NCBI GenBank assembly: GCA_016293065.1
Contig: JAEDEY010000051.1
Span: 1-14,838, forward strand
DNA length: 14,838 nt
Direction: 5' to 3'
From: Bacteroidales bacterium
GTDB taxonomy: Bacteria > Bacteroidota > Bacteroidia > Bacteroidales > UBA3663
The first letter of the stretch is position 1. Every line of letters begins with the position of its first letter. Positions 1 to 7,944 of this stretch are shown one piece after another. The notes under the pieces are model-generated. The model was not told the origin of the DNA and did not search any database. It worked only from the letters and a program-made list of their open reading frames with translations. The position numbers and the translations under genes were made by a program.

Positions 1-1168
1 TGGTGACGAGCGCAAGTGGCGCGAATGCCATTGCCATGCGGTGGTCCTGATAGGTAGCAATAGGGTTTGCGTGGATGCTTGGTGCTGTGGTCTCGCCTTT
101 CCACATCATCTCGCGGTCGTCACTGTCGCCAACGATGAATCCGAGTTTGAGGAGCTCGTTTTCGAGTGCGGCTATGCGGTCGGTCTCCTTGATGCGCAGG
201 GTGTGGAGTCCGCAGATGTCGAACTTGACGCCAAGGGCGCAACATGAGGCGATGACAGTCTGTGCAAGATCGGGCTGGCTCGACATGTCCCATGAGACGT
301 GTTCGGGCAGAGGCTCGTCGGTCCTTGTTATTCTCACGCCCTCGTCGCATGCTTCGGTAATGATGCCAAGCTTGCTGAAATAGTCGGCAATGTGGCAGTC
401 GCCCTGAGTGCTGTCGAGGCGCAGTCCCTTGAGTCGTATTGTGCGGATGCTATTGGACAATGCAAGAATCTCGTACCAATAGCTTGCAGCGCTCCAGTCA
501 GACTCGATGGCATAGGCGGTAGCGTTATAGTCCTGAGGGGCAATGCTGATCACGTTGCCGTTCCATGTGCTCTTGATGCCAAACTCCTCCATCATCGACA
601 GAGTCATGCGGATATATGGGACAGAGGTGACATTGTTGAGCAGATGCAGCTCAAGTCCTTGCTGTAGAGTAGGGGCAATCATGAGGAGGGCAGAGATATA
701 CTGTGACGATATGCTGCCGTCGATCTCGAGATGTCCGCCTTTTAGTCTCTTGCCATTGATACGCAAAGGCGGGAAACCTTCTGACTCGGTGTATTCAATG
801 TCGGCACCAAGTGCGCGGAGTGCATCGACCAGCACACTGATTGGACGCTGGCGCATACGCTGGCTGCCTGTCATAATCACCTTTGCTCCTTCTTGTGCAG
901 AGAAGAAAGCCGTGAGGAAGCGCATCGATGTGCCAGCCGCACCAATGTCGATGATGCGGTAGTCTCCCTCATAGTTGTATGTGCTTGTGTCGCGACTGTG
1001 AGCCCTAAGCATCACAGATGTGTCGTCGCAGTCTGAGAGATGCGAGATGGAGCAAGAGCCGAGGCATAGTCCCTGCATGATGAGTGCACGGTTGCTGAGG
1101 CTCTTGCTTGCAGGAAGGTCGATGAGCACATCATCAACCAATGTGCTCTTTGTAATCTTGTATGTCAT
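1..1168 (-). CDS. aroA: 3-phosphoshikimate 1-carboxyvinyltransferase (EPSP synthase), 3' end cut by window edge
   Basis: This enzyme transfers enolpyruvate from PEP to shikimate-3-phosphate, the sixth step of chorismate synthesis, in the cytoplasm. I translated the minus strand from the ATG at 1168, which gives about 389 residues with no stop before the window edge; the last 20 or so residues of a typical enzyme lie outside. Family motifs in order are PASKSLSNR (about 19-27, substrate-binding Lys/Ser/Arg), IGAAGTSMRF (about 76-84), TGSQRMRQRPI (about 100-110), GSISSQY (about 151-157), DWSAASYW (about 225, with the catalytic Asp), LRIKETDR (about 325-332) and YQDHRMAMA (about 373-381). The usual GNAGTAMRP loop reads GAAGTSMRF here; I believe the Ala is common in Bacteroidetes AroA. 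It starts 24 bp after pepT on the same strand and is probably co-transcribed with it. No Shine-Dalgarno sequence is visible before the start. Confidence 0.95.
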   Translation of the reverse strand, partial: MTYKITKSTLVDDVLIDLPASKSLSNRALIMQGLCLGSCSISHLSDCDDTSVMLRAHSRDTSTYNYEGDYRIIDIGAAGTSMRFLTAFFSAQEGAKVIMTGSQRMRQRPISVLVDALRALGADIEYTESEGFPPLRINGKRLKGGHLEIDGSISSQYISALLMIAPTLQQGLELHLLNNVTSVPYIRMTLSMMEEFGIKSTWNGNVISIAPQDYNATAYAIESDWSAASYWYEILALSNSIRTIRLKGLRLDSTQGDCHIADYFSKLGIITEACDEGVRITRTDEPLPEHVSWDMSSQPDLAQTVIASCCALGVKFDICGLHTLRIKETDRIAALENELLKLGFIVGDSDDREMMWKGETTAPSIHANPIATYQDHRMAMAFAPLALVT

Positions 1169-1192
1169 AGTCGGAAACTTGACTGACTGTCG

Positions 1193-2413
1193 TCATTCGG
1201 CTACAATGCGGCAGATGTTGACCACGGTCATCATCGCCTTTTCCATGCTCTGGACTGGCACGTATTCGTAACGACCGTGCATGTTCATGCCACCTGCAAA
1301 AATATTAGGACAAGGCAAGCCCTTGAACGAGAGCTGGGCTCCGTCGGTACCACCGCGTATTGGCTGTACCTTAGGTGTGACGCCTGCTTCGAGCATAGCC
1401 TGCTTGGCAATATCGATGACATGCATGATAGGCTCGATCTTTTCGAGCATATTGTAGTACTGATCCTTAATCACTACCTCGCAGCAGCCTGGGTTAGCCT
1501 CATTGAATTGCTTGGCAAGATGCTCGACTGTGGCTTTGCGCAGTTCGAAGGTCTCGCGGTTGTGATCGCGGATGATGTAGTTGAGATGTGCGATTTCGAC
1601 ACAGCCATCCATCGCTGTGAGATGATAGAATCCCTCATATCCTTCTGTGGTCTCAGGACGTTCGTCGCTTGGCAGAGTGGCAGCAAACTCAGTAGCGAGG
1701 ATGCCTGCATTGATCATCTTGTTCTTGGCAGTGCCGGGATGTACATTCACGCCATGGAAGGTGAGCTTTGCTGATGCAGCATTGAAGTTCTCATATTCGA
1801 GTTCTCCCACTTCGCCTCCGTCCATTGTGTAAGCCCAGTCGCAACCGAAGAGCTCAACATTGAACTTGTGTGCACCAAGTCCTATCTCCTCATCAGGGTT
1901 GAAGCCGACACGTATCTTGCCATGCTTGATTTCTGGATGAGCCATCAGGTATTCCATGGCAGTGATGATTTCAGCTATGCCAGCCTTGTCATCGGCACCA
2001 AGCAAGGTGGTTCCGTCGGTCACGATAAGGTCCTCGCCTTTATGGTTGAGTATTTCTGGGAAGTAGGAGGTAGAGAGTACGATATTCTCAGCCTCATTGA
2101 GCACTATATCGTTGCCATCGTAGTTTTTGATGATGCGAGGGTTGACATTCTTGCCACTGGCATCTGGTGCGGTATCCATGTGGGCAATAAATCCGATGAC
2201 AGGCACGTCAGTCTTGTCGGTATTGGCAGGAAGAGTGGCATAAACATAGCCATTATCGTCGATAGTCACATCTGAAAGACCGATGCTTGTAAGCTCTTGG
2301 TGAAGCTGCTTGGCGAAATCCATCTGACCTGGGGTGCTTGGCGTAACCTCGGTGGTTTCGCTGCTTGTCGTCTCTATCTTGACGTACGACAGAAAACGTT
2401 CGATTAATTCCAT
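1193..2413 (-). CDS. pepT: Peptidase T (aminotripeptidase, M20B zinc peptidase)
   Basis: PepT is a cytoplasmic dinuclear zinc aminopeptidase that releases the N-terminal residue of tripeptides. The 406-residue protein has the normal family length and every expected metal-site motif: IAHMDTAPD with His78 and Asp80, LLGADDKAG with Asp141, FNPDEEIG with Glu175/Glu176, TMDGGEVGELEYE with Asp198, the dimerisation-domain segment GVNVHPGTAKNKMINA (about 221-236), GGTDGAQLSF (354-363) and GGMNMHGRYEYVPV with His379. His78 and His379 fall at the numbers known for the E. coli enzyme. The start at 2413 gives the usual MELIERF N-terminus. A well-formed promoter lies just upstream at 2481-2510. The gene is divergent from two peptide-transporter-like genes, suggesting that imported peptides are cut here, and aroA follows after 24 bp. 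Confidence 0.97.
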   Translation of the reverse strand: MELIERFLSYVKIETTSSETTEVTPSTPGQMDFAKQLHQELTSIGLSDVTIDDNGYVYATLPANTDKTDVPVIGFIAHMDTAPDASGKNVNPRIIKNYDGNDIVLNEAENIVLSTSYFPEILNHKGEDLIVTDGTTLLGADDKAGIAEIITAMEYLMAHPEIKHGKIRVGFNPDEEIGLGAHKFNVELFGCDWAYTMDGGEVGELEYENFNAASAKLTFHGVNVHPGTAKNKMINAGILATEFAATLPSDERPETTEGYEGFYHLTAMDGCVEIAHLNYIIRDHNRETFELRKATVEHLAKQFNEANPGCCEVVIKDQYYNMLEKIEPIMHVIDIAKQAMLEAGVTPKVQPIRGGTDGAQLSFKGLPCPNIFAGGMNMHGRYEYVPVQSMEKAMMTVVNICRIVAE

Positions 2414-2480
2414 AGGTTGTTAATATTTTTTGGAGATAACTCCCGTTAACTATTGTTATCTGTATAATAGATTTTCGAAA

Positions 2481-2510
2481 CAAAGATAAAAAATAAATTC
2501 CAATGCGCAA
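2481..2510 (-). promoter_or_regulatory. Promoter for pepT-aroA (Bacteroidetes type)
   Basis: On the minus strand, TATCTTTG (2488 to 2481) matches the Bacteroidetes -7 consensus TAnnTTTG. TTG (2510 to 2508) lies 19 bp upstream as the -33 element. Transcription would start near 2475, giving a leader of about 60 nt before the pepT ATG at 2413. Confidence 0.7.
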
Positions 2511-2569
2511 AAACTAATGTGTGAATTTCGGAAATTTATGGGAGTTTTTCTGCTTTTTGACCCATTTAC

Positions 2570-2600
2570 TTGCAATGTACAATAATTTATTGTACCTTTG
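2570..2600 (+). promoter_or_regulatory. Promoter for the rightward MFS/POT gene set
   Basis: TTG at 2570-2572 and TACCTTTG at 2593-2600 are separated by 20 bp, an almost ideal Bacteroidetes -33/-7 pair. The predicted start is near 2607, about 40 nt before the MFS start codon at 2648. The spacer is nearly filled by an inverted repeat (2577-2595) that runs into the first three bases of the -7 box, so this promoter is probably controlled by a bound protein. Confidence 0.75.
2577..2595. repeat. Perfect inverted repeat overlapping a promoter, candidate operator
   Basis: The 19-bp sequence GTACAATAATTTATTGTAC is two perfect 9-bp arms around a single T. It sits between the -33 and -7 elements of the rightward promoter and covers the TA of the -7 box. 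A site placed there would normally be a repressor operator. The regulator is unknown, and no small regulator gene is encoded nearby. Confidence 0.6.
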
Positions 2601-2647
2601 CACGGTTTTGTATCTATGCGTCAAAAATAATAAAAACACAAAAATAA

Positions 2648-4009
2648 ATGGTACAACAGATTCAAAAGAAACTGAGTGATTCTGCGGCAGCTCGTTGGGC
2701 GGCACTTGCCATAGTGTCGGTCACAATGATGTTCGCCTATTTCTTCACCGATGTGATGTCTCCTCTTGAGCCTCTTCTCACGGCTGCAAAGGAGGATGGT
2801 GGTCTTGGCTTGGGCTGGACTTCCGACGAGTATGGATTCTTTTCGGGTTCATACGGCTTTTTCAACGTGTTCCTTGGCTTGCTCTTTATCGGAGGCATCA
2901 TCCTCGATAAGTTCGGCATCCGTTTCACAGGACTCATGTCCACTATCCTCATGTTCGGAGGAGCCCTGATCAAGTGGTGGGCTGTGTCTAACACTTTCAC
3001 AGGCGAACTCTTCGGCTATCAGATGCAGGTCATCTGGGCTTGCCTCGGCTTTGCACTCTATGGTGTAGGTGCTGAGATAGCAGGTATCACCGTTTCAAAG
3101 GTCATTGTCAAGTGGTTTACAGGACACGAGCTTGCTCTTGCAATGGGCGCTCAGGTTGCCTTGGCGCGATTCGGTACTGCTGCGGCACTTAGCTTCGCCT
3201 TGCCTTTTGCCAAGAACATGGGAGCCGTTTCAGCCTCTATTGGGCTGGGCGCGGCAATGCTCTGCATCGGTATGCTTTCGTTTATCGTCTATAATGTCAT
3301 GGACAAGAAGGAAGATGCTGCAGTGGCGGCTTCTGCTACCGAACCAGAGGAAGGATTCAAGTTCTCGGACCTCAAGTTGCTGTTCTGCAACAAGGGTTTC
3401 TGGTATATCACCCTGCTCTGTCTTATGTTCTATGCCGGAGTGTTCCCATTCCTCAAGTTTGCGACCAAGCTCATGGTCATCAAGTATGGCGTGGCAGAAG
3501 ACATTGCCGGCACCATACCTTCGATGCTTCCTTATGGCACTATCGTGCTTACACCGCTCTTCGGTTATGTCTATGACAAGGTAGGTAAGGGCGCGACGCT
3601 GATGATCATCGGTTCTGTGCTGCTCACCATTGTCCACGCAGTGTTCGCCTTGCCGGACGTCAATGCAGTGGCAGTAGCTATTGTGATGATGGTGCTGCTC
3701 GGCATAGCATTCGGACTCGTGCCTTCTGCTATGTGGCCATCGGTGCCAAAGATCATCCCGATGCAGCTGCTCGGAACAGCCTATGCCATGATATTCTACA
3801 TCCAGAACATCGGCCTCTCGATGGTGCCAATCTGGATTGGCAAGATTAATCAGGCAAATACCGACGAGGCAACAGGCCTGATCGATTATACTCAGACCAT
3901 GACAACCTTTGCCGGGTTCGGTGTTGTGGCAATCGTCATCGCGGTGCTTCTCCTTATCGAAGACAAGAAGAAGGGCTATGGCCTTCAGGAGGCTAATATC
4001 AAGAAATAA
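2648..4009 (+). CDS. MFS transporter resembling the MFSD1 dipeptide-transporter branch
   Basis: This is an inner-membrane major facilitator permease of 453 residues with about 12 hydrophobic segments. The MFS motif A is clear in the loop after helix 2, GGIILDKFGIR (82-92). Two parts recall the MFSD1 branch: the WFTGHELALAMGAQVALARFG stretch (156-176), which resembles the conserved KEL...G..ARIGS region of MFSD1, and MQLLGTAYAMIFYIQNIGL (372-390). Human MFSD1 is a lysosomal dipeptide transporter. That assignment is from memory of the family, not from an alignment. A charged cytoplasmic loop lies about residues 218-250. The next gene, 27 bp downstream, is a POT peptide transporter, and pepT is divergent just upstream, so a small-peptide substrate is the best inference. 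The start at 2648 follows a Bacteroidetes promoter by about 40 nt. A generic MFS permease with another substrate remains possible. Confidence 0.85.
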   Translation: MVQQIQKKLSDSAAARWAALAIVSVTMMFAYFFTDVMSPLEPLLTAAKEDGGLGLGWTSDEYGFFSGSYGFFNVFLGLLFIGGIILDKFGIRFTGLMSTILMFGGALIKWWAVSNTFTGELFGYQMQVIWACLGFALYGVGAEIAGITVSKVIVKWFTGHELALAMGAQVALARFGTAAALSFALPFAKNMGAVSASIGLGAAMLCIGMLSFIVYNVMDKKEDAAVAASATEPEEGFKFSDLKLLFCNKGFWYITLLCLMFYAGVFPFLKFATKLMVIKYGVAEDIAGTIPSMLPYGTIVLTPLFGYVYDKVGKGATLMIIGSVLLTIVHAVFALPDVNAVAVAIVMMVLLGIAFGLVPSAMWPSVPKIIPMQLLGTAYAMIFYIQNIGLSMVPIWIGKINQANTDEATGLIDYTQTMTTFAGFGVVAIVIAVLLLIEDKKKGYGLQEANIKK

Positions 4010-4036
4010 CAATTATAAACCAATACAGTAAAAATT

Positions 4037-5560
4037 ATGTTTGAAGGACAACCTAAAGGCCTTTGGGCGCTTGCCCTTGCCAACACAGGCGAGCGTTTTG
4101 GTTATTATACCATGCTCGCAGTCTTCCTGCTTTTCTTGCAGGCTAATTTCGGCTACGAGGCTGGAATAGCAAGTACTATCTATTCTACTTTCCTCATGAT
4201 GGTCTATTTCTTGCCAATCATCGGAGGTATGGCTGCCGATAAGTTCGGTTTCGGACGCATGGTGACCACAGGAATCTTCATTATGTTCATAGGCTACTTG
4301 GTGCTCTCTTTGCCTCTCGGAAGCAATATGGTTGCAGCAGGTGCTATGGGCCTTTCGCTCATTCTCATCGCATTGGGTACTGGTCTCTTTAAGGGCAACC
4401 TTCAGGTGATGGTGGGTCGTCTGTATGATGTTCCTGAATTCAAGGACAAGCGCGACTCGGGCTTCTCGCTCTTCTATATGGCTATCAATATCGGTGCAAT
4501 GTTTGCTCCTACAGCCGCCATCAAGATCATGGACTGGGCACAGGCAAGCCTTGGAGTTTCGGTTGAGGATTCATATCACTTCGCATTTGCAGTAGCTTGC
4601 GTTTCGCTCATCGTCAGCATTGCCATCTACTATGCCTTTGCAGGAACATACAAGCATGTGCTTGCAGGTGAGGTAAATAAGAAAACTGATGCCGCAAAGA
4701 CAGCGGTTCAGGAAATGAGTCCAGCCGAGACCAAAGAGCGCATCGTATGCCTCTGCCTCGTGTTTGCTGTGGTGATTTTCTTCTGGATGGCTTTCCACCA
4801 GAATGGCAATACGCTCACACTCTTTGCTCGTGACTATACACAGACTTCTTCTGAAGGTCTTCAGGCAATGCTCTTCGACGTGACAAACCTCGTTGCCTGC
4901 ATCTTCGTGGTATATGGCTGCTTCGGTTTGGCTCAGAGCAAGACCGCAAAGGGAAAGGGCATTTCTGCAGGTATCATTGTTGCTGCCATTGCCTTCCTTT
5001 ATTATAAATATATGAATCTTGAGAGCAGTGTTGATGTCAAGGCTCCAATCTTCCAGCAGTTCAACCCTTGTTATGTGGTTGCCCTCACTCCAGTGAGCGT
5101 GGCATTGTTCGGCTGGCTCAACAAGATTGGCAAGGAACCAACATCGCCTGAGAAGATCGGTATGGGTATGCTTGTTGCTGCCCTTGGCTTCGTGTGGATG
5201 GCTGTCGGCTCAATGGGTCTCGAATTGCCATTGACACAGGGCGTGGCAGAGACAGAAGGTGCACGCGTGAGTGCTAATCTCCTTATCTCGACTTATCTCA
5301 TCCTTACTTTTGCCGAGCTTCTTCTTTCACCTATCGGTATCTCGTTCGTGTCGAAGGTGGCTCCTCCAAAGTATGCAGGTCTGATGATGGGTCTCTGGTT
5401 TGGTGCAACAGCCGTAGGCAACCAGCTCGTCATGGTGCCAGGCCTGATGTGGGGTGCAAACTTCAACCTCGTGACTATCTGGGGCGTCTTGGCTGGTATC
5501 TGCCTCGTTTCAGCAGTCTTCATCTTTGCTATTATCAAGAAGCTAAACAAGGTGGCGTAA
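4037..5560 (+). CDS. POT/PTR2-family peptide transporter
   Basis: This is an inner-membrane oligopeptide transporter of the proton-dependent POT branch of the MFS, 507 residues long, a usual length (about 14 helices expected). PTR2 hallmarks are NTGERFGYY (16-24), GGMAADKFGFGR (63-74, motif A), GTGLFKGNLQ (114-123, carrying the conserved helix-4 Lys119), the PTR2 signature FYMAINIGAMFAP (146-158) and AELLLSPIGISFV in the C-terminal half. Two positions usually acidic in peptide-transporting POTs differ: the first Glu of the ExxER motif is Asn16, and the residue preceding Gln in the helix-7 FxxxFEQ-like segment is His254 (WMAFHQNGNTLTLFA). Glu19 and Arg20 are kept. Coupling or substrate may therefore differ from di/tripeptide symport. 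The start follows the MFS stop by 27 bp and hpt follows 23 bp after the stop, pointing to one operon. Confidence 0.92.
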   Translation: MFEGQPKGLWALALANTGERFGYYTMLAVFLLFLQANFGYEAGIASTIYSTFLMMVYFLPIIGGMAADKFGFGRMVTTGIFIMFIGYLVLSLPLGSNMVAAGAMGLSLILIALGTGLFKGNLQVMVGRLYDVPEFKDKRDSGFSLFYMAINIGAMFAPTAAIKIMDWAQASLGVSVEDSYHFAFAVACVSLIVSIAIYYAFAGTYKHVLAGEVNKKTDAAKTAVQEMSPAETKERIVCLCLVFAVVIFFWMAFHQNGNTLTLFARDYTQTSSEGLQAMLFDVTNLVACIFVVYGCFGLAQSKTAKGKGISAGIIVAAIAFLYYKYMNLESSVDVKAPIFQQFNPCYVVALTPVSVALFGWLNKIGKEPTSPEKIGMGMLVAALGFVWMAVGSMGLELPLTQGVAETEGARVSANLLISTYLILTFAELLLSPIGISFVSKVAPPKYAGLMMGLWFGATAVGNQLVMVPGLMWGANFNLVTIWGVLAGICLVSAVFIFAIIKKLNKVA

Positions 5561-5583
5561 AAGCCTCCGCATAATGATTGATT

Positions 5584-6126
5584 ATGCACGATTATATTCA
5601 GGTGTCTGACCGATTGTTCAAGCCTTATCTCAGCCAGGAGCAAATCCTGGCTGCGGTGGATAAGGTGGCAGAGCAGATAAACAGGGATCTCGCAGACGAA
5701 AATCCTATTTTCATCTGTGTGCTCAATGGCGCTTTCATTTTTGCTGCCGACCTCTATCGTCGCATTACTTTCCCGTCTCAAATGACTTTCATGCGCATGA
5801 AGTCGTATGAGGGCACTGAAACGACTGGAACAGTGAAGACGATAGCCAGTCTGCACGAGTCGGTCGTGGGACGAACAGTGGTGATTGTGGAAGATATTGT
5901 CGATTCGGGCTATACGATGCAGAGGATGATTGCACAGCTCCAAGACCTCGGCGCAAAGACGGTCAAGGTGGCCGTGCTGCTCAATAAGCCTAATGCCCGC
6001 AAGGTAGAGGGTCTCAACATCGACTACTGTTGTCTTGAGATACCTAATGATTTCATAGTAGGTTACGGATTGGACTACAATGAGGAGGGACGAAACCTTC
6101 CTGATATCTATGTGGTCACGGAATAA
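5584..6126 (+). CDS. hpt: Hypoxanthine phosphoribosyltransferase
   Basis: Hpt converts hypoxanthine (and often guanine) plus PRPP to the nucleoside monophosphate, a cytoplasmic purine-salvage step. The 180-residue protein shows FICVLNGAFIFAADLYRR (43-60), the flexible-loop region MKSYEGTETTG (72-82), the PRPP-binding motif VIVEDIVDSGYTM (100-112) and the base-binding FIVGYGLDYNEEGRNLPDIYV (157-177 region). I chose the ATG at 5584. The reading frame can be opened two codons earlier with a TTG at 5578, but ATG gives the normal MHDYI start and leaves 23 bp after the POT stop. The ATG at 5574 is in another frame. Adk follows after 43 bp; both act in purine nucleotide metabolism. Confidence 0.95.
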   Translation: MHDYIQVSDRLFKPYLSQEQILAAVDKVAEQINRDLADENPIFICVLNGAFIFAADLYRRITFPSQMTFMRMKSYEGTETTGTVKTIASLHESVVGRTVVIVEDIVDSGYTMQRMIAQLQDLGAKTVKVAVLLNKPNARKVEGLNIDYCCLEIPNDFIVGYGLDYNEEGRNLPDIYVVTE

Positions 6127-6169
6127 TTCTTTTTTTTCTATTATATTTAAGGTAATAATAAGTTGTGTT

Positions 6170-6745
6170 ATGTTGAACATTGTAATTTTCGGTGCCCCAG
6201 GATCAGGAAAGGGCACACAAAGTGACAAGATCATTGCTGAATATGGCGTTGAACACATCTCGACAGGAGATGTGCTCCGTGCTGAAATCAAAGGCAATAC
6301 CGAACTCGGCAAGACTGCTGCTGCCTACATCAACGACGGCAAGCTCGTGCCTGATTCGCTGATTATCGACATCCTTGCTTCGACTCTTGATGCAAAGGGC
6401 AAGGATATCAAGGGTGTAATCTTCGATGGCTTCCCACGCACAATCGCTCAGGCAGAGGCTCTCAACAGCATGCTCGCTGAACGAGGACAGGAGGTTTCGA
6501 CCGTCATCGGCCTCGAGGTCAACGACGAGGAGCTTATCAAGCGCATCATTGCCCGTGGCAAGACTTCTGGTCGTGCTGACGACAATGAGGAGACTGCAAA
6601 GAAGCGTCTCGATACTTACTACAACCAGACTATGCCTCTCAAGGATTTCTATATCAAGGAGGGCAAGTATGCCAAGATCGATGGCGTTGGCTCAATTGAT
6701 GATATCTATTCGAACATCAAGGCTGCAATCGATGCAGTAAAGTAA
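6170..6745 (+). CDS. adk: Adenylate kinase
   Basis: Adenylate kinase interconverts ATP plus AMP and 2 ADP in the cytoplasm. The frame is open from 6080, but the true start is the ATG at 6170, which places the P-loop GAPGSGKGT at residues 8-16 and gives 191 residues. STGDVLR (31-37) and GFPRT (87-91) bind AMP; RGKTSGRADDNEET (129-142) is the short LID; RLDTYY (146-151) follows. The protein is of the short-LID type without the Cys zinc-finger insert, as usual in Bacteroidetes. The upstream extension overlaps the hpt 3' end and has no family resemblance. The 43-bp gap after hpt contains a T-run but no hairpin, so read-through from hpt is likely. Confidence 0.96.
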   Translation: MLNIVIFGAPGSGKGTQSDKIIAEYGVEHISTGDVLRAEIKGNTELGKTAAAYINDGKLVPDSLIIDILASTLDAKGKDIKGVIFDGFPRTIAQAEALNSMLAERGQEVSTVIGLEVNDEELIKRIIARGKTSGRADDNEETAKKRLDTYYNQTMPLKDFYIKEGKYAKIDGVGSIDDIYSNIKAAIDAVK

Positions 6746-6795
6746 TTCTTTTTTTGACAACTGTTCTATCTCTGAACTATTAAGCTGATAACGTA

Positions 6796-7938
6796 ATGGC
6801 AGAAAGTAATTTCGTAGATTATGTAACTATTTATTGCCGCTCGGGTAAGGGCGGTCGTGGCTGTTCGCACCTTCATCGCGCTAAGTATATCCCAAAGGGA
6901 GGTCCTGATGGCGGCGATGGGGGTAAGGGCGGTTCTGTCATCCTGCATGGCAACCGTAACTATTGGACTTTGCTCCATCTGCGTTATCAGCGTCATGTCT
7001 TTGCTACCGACGGACAACCGGGAGCGGAAAATAAGTCGTTTGGCAAAGATGGACAGGATGCCGTAATTGAGGTGCCTATGGGCACTGTGGTCTATGATGC
7101 CGAGAATGGAGATTATCTGTGCGAAATCACCGAGCACGACCAGAAAGTGGTGCTGCTCAAGGGCGGCCGTGGCGGCTTGGGCAACTGGCATTTCCGCACT
7201 TCGACCAATCAGGCTCCACGCTATGCACAGCCAGGTGAGCCGGCACAGGAGCGCAAGATTGTGCTTGAGCTGAAGATGCTTGCCGACGTGGGTCTTGTGG
7301 GATTCCCCAATGCAGGCAAATCGACATTGCTCAGTGCTGTGAGTGCGGCAAAGCCAAAGATTGCCGATTATCCGTTCACAACCATGGAGCCAAATCTCGG
7401 TCTCGTGCCTTATCGCGATAACCGTTCTTTTGTGATCGCCGACATTCCAGGCATTATCGAGGGCGCATCTGAAGGACGTGGACTCGGACTTCGTTTCCTG
7501 CGTCACATCGAACGCAACTCTACGCTTCTGTTCATGATTCCAGCCGATAGTTCTGATATCCGCAAGGACTATGACATCTTGCTCAATGAGCTTGGAACGT
7601 ATAATCCTGAGATGCTCGACAAGCAGCGGCTCCTTGCTATCACCAAGTGCGATATGCTCGATGAAGAGCTCATCGACCAGATGCGCCAGGAACTGCCGGA
7701 TGGAGTGCCTGCGGTCTTTATCTCGGCTGTGGCAAATCAGGGTCTCGACCAGCTGAAAGATATGCTTTGGGCAATGCTGAATGACGAGTCGAACCGCGTG
7801 CAGACATTTACTCATCGCAACCTTGACGTGAGCAAGGGTCTTGAAGATGATTATGAGGAGGCAGATCCTTTCGGTCATGATGATTATACGATCGAAGGTG
7901 TGTCACCTGCCGATCTTGAACTCGACTGGGACGAATAA
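6796..7938 (+). CDS. obg: GTPase Obg (CgtA), 50S ribosome assembly factor
   Basis: Obg is a cytoplasmic GTPase that binds the large ribosomal subunit and links ribosome maturation to nucleotide and stress state. The 380-residue protein has the glycine-rich OBG fold first (1-160; GKGGRGC 18-24, GGPDGGDGGKGG 35-46, GGRGGLGN 123-130). The G domain follows, with G1 GFPNAGKST (169-177), switch II DIPG (216-219), G4 TKCD (283-286, instead of the common NKxD) and G5 SAV (310-312). There is no OCT domain; the tail is acidic (from about 345, ending LELDWDE), a form I associate with Bacteroidetes Obg. It lies 50 bp after adk and 6 bp before the PgeF gene. A 370-codon open frame on the opposite strand is a shadow. 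Confidence 0.97.
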   Translation: MAESNFVDYVTIYCRSGKGGRGCSHLHRAKYIPKGGPDGGDGGKGGSVILHGNRNYWTLLHLRYQRHVFATDGQPGAENKSFGKDGQDAVIEVPMGTVVYDAENGDYLCEITEHDQKVVLLKGGRGGLGNWHFRTSTNQAPRYAQPGEPAQERKIVLELKMLADVGLVGFPNAGKSTLLSAVSAAKPKIADYPFTTMEPNLGLVPYRDNRSFVIADIPGIIEGASEGRGLGLRFLRHIERNSTLLFMIPADSSDIRKDYDILLNELGTYNPEMLDKQRLLAITKCDMLDEELIDQMRQELPDGVPAVFISAVANQGLDQLKDMLWAMLNDESNRVQTFTHRNLDVSKGLEDDYEEADPFGHDDYTIEGVSPADLELDWDE

Positions 7939-7944
7939 AGCACA

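Noticed and set aside
75..962. Several plus-strand frames in the first kilobase
   Set aside because: All are antisense or shifted relative to aroA, whose motifs run without interruption across the region.
3230..4012. 260-codon open frame on the minus strand opposite the MFS gene
   Set aside because: The translation is rich in His, Cys and charged residues without any fold signature, as expected for the antisense of a membrane-protein gene.
5293..6312. 339-codon minus-strand frame spanning the POT 3' end, hpt and the adk start
   Set aside because: It crosses three well-supported plus-strand genes and has no recognisable domain.
6766..7878. 370-codon open frame on the minus strand opposite obg
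   Set aside because: It covers the obg gene almost completely, and the obg frame has every GTPase motif. The antisense translation shows no domain or coherent composition; it is a by-product of codon bias.
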